Under the pieces are notes generated by a model. The model was not told the origin of the DNA and made no database searches. It saw only the letters and a list, made by a program, of their open reading frames with translations. 13,901 nt of DNA from Chloroflexota bacterium (GTDB taxonomy: Bacteria > Chloroflexota > Limnocylindria > P2-11E). Below, piece by piece: positions 1 to 7,121 of this stretch (position 1 is its first letter; every line of letters begins with the position of its first letter). The DNA lies in the NCBI GenBank assembly GCA_005889445.1, contig VBGS01000089.1:1-13901 (forward strand). The letters run 5' to 3'. Position numbers and translations under genes: made by a program.

Positions 1-993
1 CTCGATGAGCCCCGCGAAGATCTCGGCGCCTTCTGCTCCGTACACGCACTGGACCATCGGTCCAAAGGGCATGAGCGGCAGCGTGGCGCGGGCGAAGCGT
101 GGCACGATCCGGCGGAATTCCGCCACGCCGTTCGCGAGGGCGCGCTTCGCTTCATCGGACGCGTGCTCCGCGATGTCCTCCTCCGCGTAGCCGATGCGCG
201 CCTTCCTCACCGCAGTGGCGGCCGCACGCGGATCCAGAGCCTTGAAACGCCTGCCGCTCGCCGTCGGATCAGCCGGATCCGCGCCCGAGATGGCCTCGAG
301 CACCAGCGCGCAGTCGTCAGCGGTCCGCGCCATGGGGCCGAGCTTGTCGAGCGTCCACGAAAGCGCCATCGCGCCCGTGCGCGAGACCAGGCCATAGGTC
401 GGCCGGAGCCCGGTGACGCCGCAGTACGCGGAGGGTGTTCCGATCGAACCCGAGGTCTCCGACCCGATCGCGAACGGCACGATCCCCGCGCCGACCGCGG
501 AGCCCGAGCCGCTCGACGATCCGCCGGACCACCTCTCGCGGTCCCACGGATTGCGCCCCGGGCCCTGCAGGGACGCGCTTGGATAGCGATAGCCGCCACC
601 CCCGGCGAGCTCGACCATCGCGAGCTTCGCTGCGAGCACCGCGCCGGATCTCCGCAGGCGCGTCACGACGGTCGCGTCCTGACCGATGATCTGGTCGCGA
701 TACGGCGGCGCGCCCCACGTCGTCGGCGCGCCGCGCGCGGCGAGCAGATCCTTCGCGCCGTACGGGATGCCGGTGAGCGGCTTGGCCTTTCGCGCGGCGA
801 GGGCCGCGTCGGCGCGCTTCGCCTCGTCGAGCGCGCGCTCCGGCATCAGCGCGGCGAGCGCGTTGAAACGAGGCGCGAGCGTTTCCAGAAGCTCGAGCGA
901 GCAACGCGCGAGCTCGACAGCGGAGAAACGCCGCTTACGCAGTCCGCTCGCGAGCTCCAGCGCGGTCGCGAAGCGGACCTCGCTCGCGTTCAA
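1..993 (-). CDS. Amidase-signature family enzyme, C-terminus cut by window edge
   Basis: This is an amidase-signature hydrolase (the GatA/AtzF/fatty-acid-amide-hydrolase fold), which cleaves a C-N amide bond using a Ser-cisSer-Lys triad. Seen directly: 331 codons, open to base 1. The catalytic Lys motif GIPYGAKDLL gives K81, the glycine/serine-rich stretch RWSGGSSSGSGSAV gives the cis-Ser near S159, and the nucleophile segment SETSGSIGTP gives S183. The K81-S159-S183 spacing is normal for the family, which usually runs 450-500 residues, so the last third lies outside the window. There is no ATG near the N-terminus. The TTG at 993 is chosen because it overlaps the stop of the preceding small ORF (TTGA) and because the N-terminal text, with ALELASGLRKRRFSAVEL, looks like a family N-terminus. 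The substrate is unknown. The small partner-like ORF upstream argues for an AtzE/GatA-like two-subunit amidase, although genuine GatA is not proven. Confidence 0.9.
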   Translation of the reverse strand, partial: MNASEVRFATALELASGLRKRRFSAVELARCSLELLETLAPRFNALAALMPERALDEAKRADAALAARKAKPLTGIPYGAKDLLAARGAPTTWGAPPYRDQIIGQDATVVTRLRRSGAVLAAKLAMVELAGGGGYRYPSASLQGPGRNPWDRERWSGGSSSGSGSAVGAGIVPFAIGSETSGSIGTPSAYCGVTGLRPTYGLVSRTGAMALSWTLDKLGPMARTADDCALVLEAISGADPADPTASGRRFKALDPRAAATAVRKARIGYAEEDIAEHASDEAKRALANGVAEFRRIVPRFARATLPLMPFGPMVQCVYGAEGAEIFAGLIE

Positions 994-1133
994 CGTGCTT
1001 TGAAGACGGTCGGCGGCTCGGTCTCGATCGGAACTCGCTGCGCGCGAAGCTCACTCGCGGCCTTCTGCAAATTTTCATGCGCTTCGTCCGATAGACGGAC
1101 GGGATCGTCGATGTTCCGCTCTTCGTCAGCCAC
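990..1133 (-). CDS. 47-aa small ORF, AtzG/GatC-like amidase partner (DUF4089-type)
   Basis: This ORF begins at GTG 1133 and ends at TGA 990-992, sharing TTGA with the amidase start. The product is acidic at the front (VADEERNIDDP), has a central helix-like stretch (EAHENLQKAASELRAQ) and ends PIETEPPTVFKAR. The layout of a short amphipathic helix followed by an EPxxVF tail matches what I recall of DUF4089/AtzG-type and GatC-like proteins. In known cases these wrap around an amidase and are encoded directly upstream of it. That family assignment is from memory of the motif, not a search. A TATCCT box lies 10 nt upstream and no Shine-Dalgarno is visible, so the message may be nearly leaderless. 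Coding status is supported by amino-acid composition, position and overlap. Confidence 0.6.
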   Translation of the reverse strand: MADEERNIDDPVRLSDEAHENLQKAASELRAQRVPIETEPPTVFKAR

Positions 1134-1181
1134 CGAAGTGCGGAGGATAGCGTGCTACGCTCGGCTCAGGAGCCGATAACG
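1134..1181. promoter_or_regulatory. Divergent promoter region, amidase pair / ATPase-AAA-VWA operon
   Basis: This 48-bp gap separates two divergent transcription units. On the plus strand a TACGCT box (1156-1161) is followed by AGGAG (1168-1172), nine bases before ATG 1182. On the minus strand TATCCT (1149 down to 1144) lies 10 nt before GTG 1133. The two boxes flank an inverted repeat, AGCGT-GCT-ACGCT (1149-1161), that could be an operator. No convincing -35 box is seen for either direction. Promoter assignment is inference from TANNNT matches. Confidence 0.4.
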
Positions 1182-2066
1182 ATGCAATACCGCCGACAGG
1201 GCCTCATCGAGCATCCGTTATCGCCGCGCGACTACGACATTCCGGTCGGCTGGTGGGGCTGGAACTGGGAGCCACCGATCCCGATGTCGGTGACCGAGCT
1301 GCTCGAGGCGCGCAACATGGACGCACGCACGGCGGCGCTGTTCGGGATGGCGCTCGAGGCGCACGGCTCGATCCTGATCGCCGCCGAGCAGCCGCATTCG
1401 GGCAAGACGACGACCCTCACCGCGTTCCTGGATTTCCTTCCCAACCGTGTACGGCGTGTCTTTCTTCGCGGATGGGTCGAAACGTTCGACTATCTGCGGC
1501 ACACGAAGGCCGAGGAGACGATCCTGCTCGGCAACGAGCTGTCCTCCCATCTTCCGGTCTACTTATGGGGACCGAAGGCGGTACGTGTATTCGAGACCCT
1601 CCGACAGGGCTATGCCATCGGCTCGACGCTTCACGCCGACAGCGCGCCGGAGGCGGTCGCGCAGCTCACGAGTGAGCTCGGGGTAGCGGCGGCGGATCTC
1701 GCGCGAGTCCACCTGCTCGTCGTCATGCGCATCTTCGGCACGCCCCGCGGCGAATACGTGCGGAGGGTCGTCTCGGTCCATCGACTCGCACCGCGGAACG
1801 GAACGGGAGTCGCGCTGGTCCCGCTCGTCGAGCACGAGGAGTCGACCGATACGCACCGCCATCATGAGGACGAAGAGCTTGCGCTTCTCGCGTCGCTTCG
1901 CCGGGACACCCCGGCGGTTGCCGCGGCCGAGCTTGAGCGTCGTGCGCGCTTTCTGACCGGGCTCGTGCGTGCCCGGTGTCGCGAGATCCCCGAGGTGCGA
2001 GCCGAGATCGCGCGTTACCGTGGAGAGAGCGTCCCAATCGAGCGACGAGGAGATCCGACCGAATGA
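1182..2066 (+). CDS. Short secretion-type (GspE/PilT/CpaF-like) P-loop ATPase
   Basis: This is a 294-residue NTPase that resembles only the C-terminal motor domain of type II/IV secretion and type IV pilus ATPases. Seen: a Walker A loop AEQPHSGKTT (68-77), a Walker-B-like strand ending in an acid, ETILLGNELSS (112-122), and a His-box-like STLHADSAPEAV (148-159), the equivalent of the TxHA motif in PilT/CpaF. The usual N-terminal regulatory domain is missing and is replaced by a Trp-rich segment (VGWWGWNWEPP, 22-32). A His/acidic stretch (EHEESTDTHRHHEDEE, 217-232) precedes a helical tail. ATG 1182 is preferred over GTG 1152 because AGGAG sits nine bases before it. The stop overlaps the next start as ATGA (2063-2066), so it is translationally coupled to the AAA+ gene. 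No pilin or secretion genes are nearby, so it is more likely an accessory motor for the AAA+/VWA pair than a secretion component. Confidence 0.75.
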   Translation: MQYRRQGLIEHPLSPRDYDIPVGWWGWNWEPPIPMSVTELLEARNMDARTAALFGMALEAHGSILIAAEQPHSGKTTTLTAFLDFLPNRVRRVFLRGWVETFDYLRHTKAEETILLGNELSSHLPVYLWGPKAVRVFETLRQGYAIGSTLHADSAPEAVAQLTSELGVAAADLARVHLLVVMRIFGTPRGEYVRRVVSVHRLAPRNGTGVALVPLVEHEESTDTHRHHEDEELALLASLRRDTPAVAAAELERRARFLTGLVRARCREIPEVRAEIARYRGESVPIERRGDPTE

Positions 2067-3457
2067 ACCAACCGACGACCATCGGCGCGCTGCGGGACTC
2101 GGCCTACCGGCCGAAGACCGTCAAGGAAGAGCTGCGCGCCAATCTCATCACCGCGCTGGCATCGAAGAAGCCGATCTTCGAGGGCATCGTGGGATACGAG
2201 GCGACCGTCATCCCCCAGATCGAGAACGCGATCCTCTCAGGGCAGGACATCATCTTTCTCGGCGAGCGCGGACAGGCCAAGACCCGGATCGCGCGTCGGC
2301 TGATCGAGCTCCTCGATGCCGAGGTGCCGGCGATCGCCGGATGTGAGATCAACGATGATCCCTTCGAGCCGATCTGCGCGGCGTGCAAGTATCGCGTCGC
2401 GAACGACGGCGATGCCGTCGAGCTCGTCTGGCTGACGCCCGATCGGCGCTACAGCGAGAAGCTCGCCACACCCGACATCTCGATCGCCGACCTCATCGGC
2501 GAGGTCGACCCCATCAAGGTCGCCGAAGGCCGATACCTGTCGGATGAGCTCACCATCCACTACGGGCTCGTCCCGCGCACCCATCGGGGCATCTTCGCGC
2601 TGAACGAGCTGCCGGATCTCGCGGAGCGGGTGCAGGTCGGCTTGCTCAACGTGATGGAAGAGCGCGACGTCCAGATCCGCGGCTACAAGGTCCGGCTGCC
2701 GCTCGACCTGTTCGTCGTCGCCTCGGCCAACCCGGAGGACTACACCAACCGCGGCCGGATCATCACTCCGCTCAAGGATCGTTTCGGCTCACAGATCCGC
2801 ACCCACTACCCGAAGGAGATCGCGACCGAGGTCGGGATCATGGAGCAGGAGCGCCAGTCGTACGTCGACGAAGGCATCACCACGGCGGTACCGGGCTACA
2901 TGAAGGAGGTCCTCGCGGAGATCTCGCAGCTCGCGCGGCGGTCGCCGGAGATCTCCCAGCGCTCGGGCGTCTCGGTGCGGGTGACGGTCGCGAACTACGA
3001 GAACCTCGTCTCCGCGGCGCTGAAGCGAGCGCTTCGGAGCGGCGAGACGAGCGTCGTGCCGCGCATCAGCGACCTGCCAGCCGTCGTCGCGTCGACGGCC
3101 GGCAAGATCGAGCTCGAGTCGGTCGGCGAGATCTCGGAGGAGCGCGTGATCGACCGGCTGGTGCAACGCGCCGTGCTCAATGTCTTCAACCGGACCTTCT
3201 CGCTCGTGGAGTTCGACTCGCTCCTCGCGGCCTTCCAGCGCGGCGCGACGATGCACGTGAGCTCGCAGCTCCCGAGTCAGGAATACGTGAAGCAAGCGCT
3301 CCAAATCCCCGGGATGAAGGGCGCGGTCGCAAAGCTCGGCGCGACCGGCAATCCCGCGGCGATCGCGGCTGCGGTGGAATTCGTGCTCGAGGGGCTGCAT
3401 CTCAACCGAAAGCTCAACAAGGAGCGCGGCGAGACGCGCTCCACGTTCAGGGCGTGA
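2063..3457 (+). CDS. MoxR/Mg-chelatase-subunit-I-like AAA+ ATPase
   Basis: This is a 464-residue AAA+ protein of the MoxR/BchI/CbbQ class. These ATPases usually act as rings that remodel a target or insert a cofactor together with a VWA partner. Seen: IVGYEATVIPQIENAILSG (42-60), the Walker A region FLGERGQAKTR (65-75) with Ala in place of the usual last Gly, Walker B FALNELPDL (178-186) with Asn where Asp is usual, sensor-1-like VVASANPEDY (218-227), and an arginine-finger region LKDRFGSQIRTHYP (237-250). A short insert carries C94, C105 and C108 (CAAC), a possible metal site. ATG 2063 was chosen because it gives the ATGA overlap with the upstream gene and GAGGAG lies 10 bases before it; the reading frame is open further upstream. 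The stop overlaps the VWA gene start as GTGA. The fold assignment is strong, the biological target unknown. Confidence 0.92.
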   Translation: MNQPTTIGALRDSAYRPKTVKEELRANLITALASKKPIFEGIVGYEATVIPQIENAILSGQDIIFLGERGQAKTRIARRLIELLDAEVPAIAGCEINDDPFEPICAACKYRVANDGDAVELVWLTPDRRYSEKLATPDISIADLIGEVDPIKVAEGRYLSDELTIHYGLVPRTHRGIFALNELPDLAERVQVGLLNVMEERDVQIRGYKVRLPLDLFVVASANPEDYTNRGRIITPLKDRFGSQIRTHYPKEIATEVGIMEQERQSYVDEGITTAVPGYMKEVLAEISQLARRSPEISQRSGVSVRVTVANYENLVSAALKRALRSGETSVVPRISDLPAVVASTAGKIELESVGEISEERVIDRLVQRAVLNVFNRTFSLVEFDSLLAAFQRGATMHVSSQLPSQEYVKQALQIPGMKGAVAKLGATGNPAAIAAAVEFVLEGLHLNRKLNKERGETRSTFRA

Positions 3458-5484
3458 CGCAGGAGCCTGACGAGGTCCCGCGGAACGACCCGCCGGGCTT
3501 CGGCGATCCGTTTGCCGATGTCCGCTACCGGCGCTGGGACGGGACGCAGCGTCTCGACGCCCTCGAAGCCGAGGAGCTGCTCGGCGCGATGGCCGACGAG
3601 CTGTTGTCGGGTGGCGATCTGGAAGATGCGATGGCCCGCCTCTCCCGTTGGGGGATCCCGGGGCGGATGGAGGGCCTCAAGGATCTCCTCGAGCGACTGC
3701 GCACCGCGAAGCAGCGCCGCGCCCAACGCCACGACCTGTCCAAGACGTTCGACGACCTGAAGGAAAAGCTCGAGGAGGTGAAGCGCCTCGAGCGCGATGG
3801 CCTGGACCGCCGTCGCAACGCCGAGGCGCCGAACGAGCAGCTGAAGGCGACGATGGAGAAGCTGGCCCGCGAACGCATGGAGCAGCTTGACGCCTTGCCC
3901 GAGGACTTTGGCCGCGCGGTTCGCGCGCTGAAGGACTACGAGTTCGTCGAGCCCAAGGCCGCAGAGAAGTACCAGGAGCTCCTGAAGGAGCTCCAGCAAC
4001 AGGTCCTCGGTTCTTATTTCAAGAACATGCGGGAGGCGCTCCAGAACCTCACGCCCGAGCAGCTCGAGCGGACGCGGCAGATGATCCGCGACCTCAACCG
4101 CGCGCTCAAGGAGCGGATGGACGGCGGCGAGCCCGACTTCGAGGCGTTCCAGCGCCAGTACCCCGAGCTTGCCGGCAGCGCGAAGAATTGGGACGACCTT
4201 CTACGCCAGCTCGCGCAGGGCATGGCCGCGATGCGTTCGCTCTGGCAGTCGATGTCGACCGACATGCAGCAGCAGCTCGAGGATCTGCTCGGTGCCGCGT
4301 TCAACGATCCGGGGCTGCAGGAAGCGATGAACGAGCTCGCCGAGACGCTCGGCGCGCTCATGCCGAGCGAGAGCTACGACCACAACGTCTCCGGCGACGA
4401 GCCGCTGACGCTCGCCGAGGCGCTCGGCTTGATGGACGAGATGAATCAGCTCTCGGACATGGAGGATGTCGTCCGCTCGGCGCGCAACTCCGAGGATCTC
4501 ACGGCGCTCGATCGCGATCAGGTCGAGCGCCTTGCCGGGCCGTCGGCGCGGCAGTCCCTCGACGAGCTGCGCCGGATGACCGAGCTCCTCGAGGAGGCCG
4601 GTCTCATCCGCAAGGACGGCGATCGGTACGAGCTCACGCCTCGGGGCATCCGCAAGATCGGCCAGCGCTCCCTCGAGGAGATCTTCAAGACGCTGAAGAA
4701 GGACGCGTTCGGACCGCATCGCGCGAAAGCTCGCGGACGCGGCGGCGATCCGACCGACGAGCTCAAGACCTACGAGTTCGGAGATCCGTTCCTGCTCGAC
4801 CTTCCGGGGACCGTGCGCAACGCCGTGATCCGCCAGGGCGCCGGCGTCCCGGTGAAGCTCGCGCCGCAGGACTTCGACGTCTACCGCACCGAGCTCACGA
4901 CGCAATCGGCGACGGCCATCCTCGTGGACGTCTCACGATCGATGCTCTTTCGAGGCTGCTTCCTCGCCGCGAAGAAGGTGACGCTCGCGCTCGACTCGCT
5001 CATCCGCTCGACGTTCCCGAAGGACGACCTCTACATCATCGGCTTCTCGGCCTACGCGACCCAGCTGAAGCCGGCGGACCTCCCCCGCCTCACCTGGAAC
5101 GAGTACGTGTACGGCACCAACATGCAGCACGCGTTCGAGACCGCCCGAACGCTGCTCGCGCGCTCACGCGGGAAGAACAAGCAGATCATCCTCATCACCG
5201 ACGGCGAACCCACGGCGCACTTCGAGCAGGGCAACCCGATCCCGCGTTTCTCCTATCCGCCCACGAAGCGCACGTTCGAGGAGACCCTACGCGAGGTCGT
5301 TCGCTGCACGCGTGAGGGCATCACGATCAACACGTTCATGCTCGCGCGCGGCCACTACCTCGTCGATTTCGTCAACCAGATGTCCAAGATCAACACTGGA
5401 CGCGCCTTCTACGTCGAGCCCGAGCATCTCGGCGAATACGTCCTCGTCGACTACGTGAGCCACAAGCGCCGGCGAGTCGCGTAG
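3454..5484 (+). CDS. Von Willebrand A domain protein with intact MIDAS
   Basis: This 676-residue protein is probably the metal-dependent partner of the AAA+ ATPase, as BchD, ViaA and CbbO are for theirs. Seen in order: a start-proximal RYRRWDGTQ segment; a long charged, predominantly helical and likely coiled-coil region (about 80-240); further helical repeats; a winged-helix-like stretch LLEEAGLIRKDGDRYELTPRG beginning near residue 380; and a C-terminal VWA domain from about 485. The MIDAS is complete: DVSRS (D492, S494, S496), T555 in YGTNM, and D583 in TDGEP. The start is GTG 3454, overlapping the AAA+ stop by four bases (GTGA). It is the last gene of the operon. There is no signal peptide or membrane segment, so it should be cytoplasmic. 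The winged-helix-like part could bind nucleic acid or just serve as a linker; this is not resolved. Confidence 0.92.
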   Translation: MTQEPDEVPRNDPPGFGDPFADVRYRRWDGTQRLDALEAEELLGAMADELLSGGDLEDAMARLSRWGIPGRMEGLKDLLERLRTAKQRRAQRHDLSKTFDDLKEKLEEVKRLERDGLDRRRNAEAPNEQLKATMEKLARERMEQLDALPEDFGRAVRALKDYEFVEPKAAEKYQELLKELQQQVLGSYFKNMREALQNLTPEQLERTRQMIRDLNRALKERMDGGEPDFEAFQRQYPELAGSAKNWDDLLRQLAQGMAAMRSLWQSMSTDMQQQLEDLLGAAFNDPGLQEAMNELAETLGALMPSESYDHNVSGDEPLTLAEALGLMDEMNQLSDMEDVVRSARNSEDLTALDRDQVERLAGPSARQSLDELRRMTELLEEAGLIRKDGDRYELTPRGIRKIGQRSLEEIFKTLKKDAFGPHRAKARGRGGDPTDELKTYEFGDPFLLDLPGTVRNAVIRQGAGVPVKLAPQDFDVYRTELTTQSATAILVDVSRSMLFRGCFLAAKKVTLALDSLIRSTFPKDDLYIIGFSAYATQLKPADLPRLTWNEYVYGTNMQHAFETARTLLARSRGKNKQIILITDGEPTAHFEQGNPIPRFSYPPTKRTFEETLREVVRCTREGITINTFMLARGHYLVDFVNQMSKINTGRAFYVEPEHLGEYVLVDYVSHKRRRVA

Positions 5485-5492
5485 CGCCGGCG
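5467..5492. terminator. Possible GC hairpin between convergent genes
   Basis: Two copies of the self-complementary octamer CGCCGGCG (5467-5474 and 5485-5492) can pair across a 10-nt loop that contains the stop codon of the VWA gene. It sits just before the convergent stop at 5501 and could serve both directions. There is no T-tract, and the first arm is coding, so this is weak. Confidence 0.25.
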
Positions 5493-5500
5493 GGCCTCGA

Positions 5501-5884
5501 TCAGGCCAGGCGCCGTCCGAGAGCGGTCGCCGCGGCGAGGAAGCAAACCGCCGCGCCGACCAGCGGCCAGTAGAAGAGTCCGAGCGTCGCCCCGAGGAAT
5601 CCAAAGCCCGCGCCGACACGTTCCAGCCCCGGAGTCGAGAGACCGAACAGGTTCCCGGTCTGGAACGCCCATGCGCTCCACGCGCCGACTAGCCCGGTCC
5701 AGCCGCCGAGGATCGCCGAGGTGAGGAGCGCGGCGCCGCCCTCCCCCGCGAGAGCGCGGCCGATCGTCACCCACCCCACGATCGAGACGATCGCGCCGAG
5801 CCAACCAAGCACCGGGACCTGCTCGAGGTATGCGATCGCGACGAACGCGATCGTGCCGAGGACGAACAGCGTGAACAGCTTCAC
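5501..5884 (-). CDS. Four-helix integral membrane protein, unknown function
   Basis: This 127-residue hydrophobic protein has four predicted membrane helices, near residues 2-20, 25-45, 52-74 and 93-122. It ends in a short basic tail (GRRLA), consistent with a cytoplasmic C-terminus. I do not recognise the family. The frame is chosen over an overlapping alternative on the same strand because only this one has regular hydrophobic segments. The start is GTG 5884; TAGGTT lies only six bases upstream with no Shine-Dalgarno, so a leaderless transcript is likely. It converges on the VWA operon and lies downstream of the dienelactone hydrolase gene, 53 bp apart, probably as its own unit. Confidence 0.75.
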   Translation of the reverse strand: MKLFTLFVLGTIAFVAIAYLEQVPVLGWLGAIVSIVGWVTIGRALAGEGGAALLTSAILGGWTGLVGAWSAWAFQTGNLFGLSTPGLERVGAGFGFLGATLGLFYWPLVGAAVCFLAAATALGRRLA

Positions 5885-5937
5885 GAACGCAACCTAACCC
5901 AGTCCGACCGCGACTTCCGTATCAGGCGCAACGCTCG

Positions 5938-6735
5938 CTACGGCTGAGCCTCGCCGCTGCTCGGGCTGCCGGTGCGGACGAACGCCAGGACGCGTCGCCA
6001 CGCGTCTTCGCATTCGCGCTGGTGCTCCTTGAACGAGCGATCGAAGAACGAGTGGGGCGCACCCGGGTAGGTCTCCACGTGGTGCGCGATCCCGGCGTCG
6101 TTGAGCGCCGTCACAAATGCGGCGACGTCACTCGCGGGGATCCCCGGATCGGCGCCGCCGAACAGTCCAAGGACCGGCGCCCGCATGCGCTTCGCCTCTT
6201 CGGCAGGTACCGGCCACGTCTCAGCTTCACGTTTGCCGAGGCGTCCGTAGAAACCGACGACTCCGGCGAGTCCGGGTATCTCGGCCGAGGAGAGGAACGC
6301 AACCCGTCCCCCGAAACAGAAGCCGAGGACGAACGTCCGGGTCGCCCCGGTCTCGCGTTCGATGTGCGAGCGTGCCGCGGCGATGTCGGCGAAGACGTCC
6401 TGTGGCCGGACCTGACGGACGTGCGGCGTGTACTCGAAGTCGTCGGTGCGTCGCGCCGTGCCGGCCGTCCGGCCAAAGTAGTCGAAGGCGATCGCGTGCA
6501 CGCCGGCCGAGGCGAAGCGGTCGGCGAGCTCCTCGTAAAACGGATGGAGACCACGTACGTCGGGCGCGATCACCACCGACACGGCCGCTTGCGGTGCGCG
6601 GGCGACATACGCGCGGAACTTCGTTCCGTCGGCTGACGTGAGCATCGCGTCCTGACCGCCGGCCCCGCCGGACATCGCCGGGAGGACCAGATCGTCAGGG
6701 ACCAGCGGCGGCCGCGATCCAGGTGGATGACACAT
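5938..6735 (-). CDS. Dienelactone hydrolase family alpha/beta hydrolase
   Basis: This is a 265-residue cytoplasmic hydrolase of the carboxymethylenebutenolidase type, cleaving lactone or ester bonds. Catalytic residues are visible: nucleophile C140 in GFCFGGRVAF, D196 in FGGADPGIP and H228 in APHSFFDRS. Other family marks are VIAPDVRGLHPFYEELADRF (55-74) and AIAFDYFGRTAGT. The N-terminus MCHPPGSRPP followed by LTSADGTKFRAYVA is typical of a subfamily I know from high-GC bacteria, which supports ATG 6735. A perfect 10-bp palindrome, AGAACGTTCT (6737-6746), lies directly upstream of the start and might be an operator. The physiological substrate cannot be told from the sequence; family members range from dienelactone hydrolases to general esterases. 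Confidence 0.9.
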   Translation of the reverse strand: MCHPPGSRPPLVPDDLVLPAMSGGAGGQDAMLTSADGTKFRAYVARAPQAAVSVVIAPDVRGLHPFYEELADRFASAGVHAIAFDYFGRTAGTARRTDDFEYTPHVRQVRPQDVFADIAAARSHIERETGATRTFVLGFCFGGRVAFLSSAEIPGLAGVVGFYGRLGKREAETWPVPAEEAKRMRAPVLGLFGGADPGIPASDVAAFVTALNDAGIAHHVETYPGAPHSFFDRSFKEHQRECEDAWRRVLAFVRTGSPSSGEAQP

Positions 6736-6795
6736 CAGAACGTTCTCCGATCCGCTCGTATGCTGCCAAAACGTAGCCGGTCCCGTCAGTTTCCG

Positions 6796-6801
6796 TATGC
6801 T
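6796..6801 (+). promoter_or_regulatory. TATGCT -10-like box just before the NifU-like gene
   Basis: TATGCT ends eight bases before ATG 6810 and no Shine-Dalgarno lies between them, suggesting transcription starts at or next to the start codon. A second TATGCT sits at 6759-6764. Neither has a recognisable -35 element. Inference from spacing only. Confidence 0.4.
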
Positions 6802-6809
6802 CGCGAGCG

Positions 6810-7121
6810 ATGGCTGACCTGACGGAGCGCGTCGCCGCGAAGCTCGCGGAGATGGACCGCTATCTCGACCGCACCGGCGGCCACGTCGAGCTGGTGGACA
6901 TCGAGGACGGGATCGCCCGAATTCGACTGACCCTCACGCGGCCGCGCCCGAACCGTCTGGTCGCCTCGCTGCAGGTGAAGGGTGGTATCGAGCGCGCGCT
7001 GCTGAACGACGTCCCGGAGCTTCGGGGCGTCGAGGCGGTGAACCTTCCGCCCTACACCGTGCTCGGCTGGGATGAGCCGGAGTTCAAGCCGACCCTGCTG
7101 CCCGACGCGGATGGCGCGTAG
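6810..7121 (+). CDS. NifU C-terminal-domain-like protein lacking the CxxC cysteines
   Basis: This is a 103-residue protein with the fold signature of the NifU/Nfu C-terminal scaffold domain: an N-terminal helix, then RTGGHVELVDIEDGIARIRL (21-40) and GGIERALLNDVPELRGVEAV (58-77). In true Nfu proteins the segment between these carries CxxC, which binds a [4Fe-4S] cluster. Here it reads LTRPRPNRLVASLQVK, and an ungapped alignment from GIERAL puts R46 and R49 at the two cysteine positions. The protein contains no cysteine at all, so it cannot carry a cluster in the usual way. It could be a regulatory or partner-binding relic domain. The start ATG is supported by family length and by the TATGCT box. 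Its stop abuts the convergent oxidoreductase stop with no gap. Confidence 0.8.
   Translation: MADLTERVAAKLAEMDRYLDRTGGHVELVDIEDGIARIRLTLTRPRPNRLVASLQVKGGIERALLNDVPELRGVEAVNLPPYTVLGWDEPEFKPTLLPDADGA

Noticed and set aside
163..1179. Long plus-strand open frame of 338 codons opposite the amidase
   Set aside because: Arginine-rich, low-diversity translation typical of a high-GC shadow; the minus strand encodes all amidase catalytic motifs in order.
4188..5315. 375-codon plus-strand frame inside the VWA gene
   Set aside because: Same strand, shifted frame, Arg/Ala/His-rich text with no domain; the other frame has a complete MIDAS.
6737..6746. LexA/SOS box
   Set aside because: The GAAC and GTTC half-sites abut with no spacer, unlike the GAAC-N4-GTTC operators of Gram-positive-type LexA.
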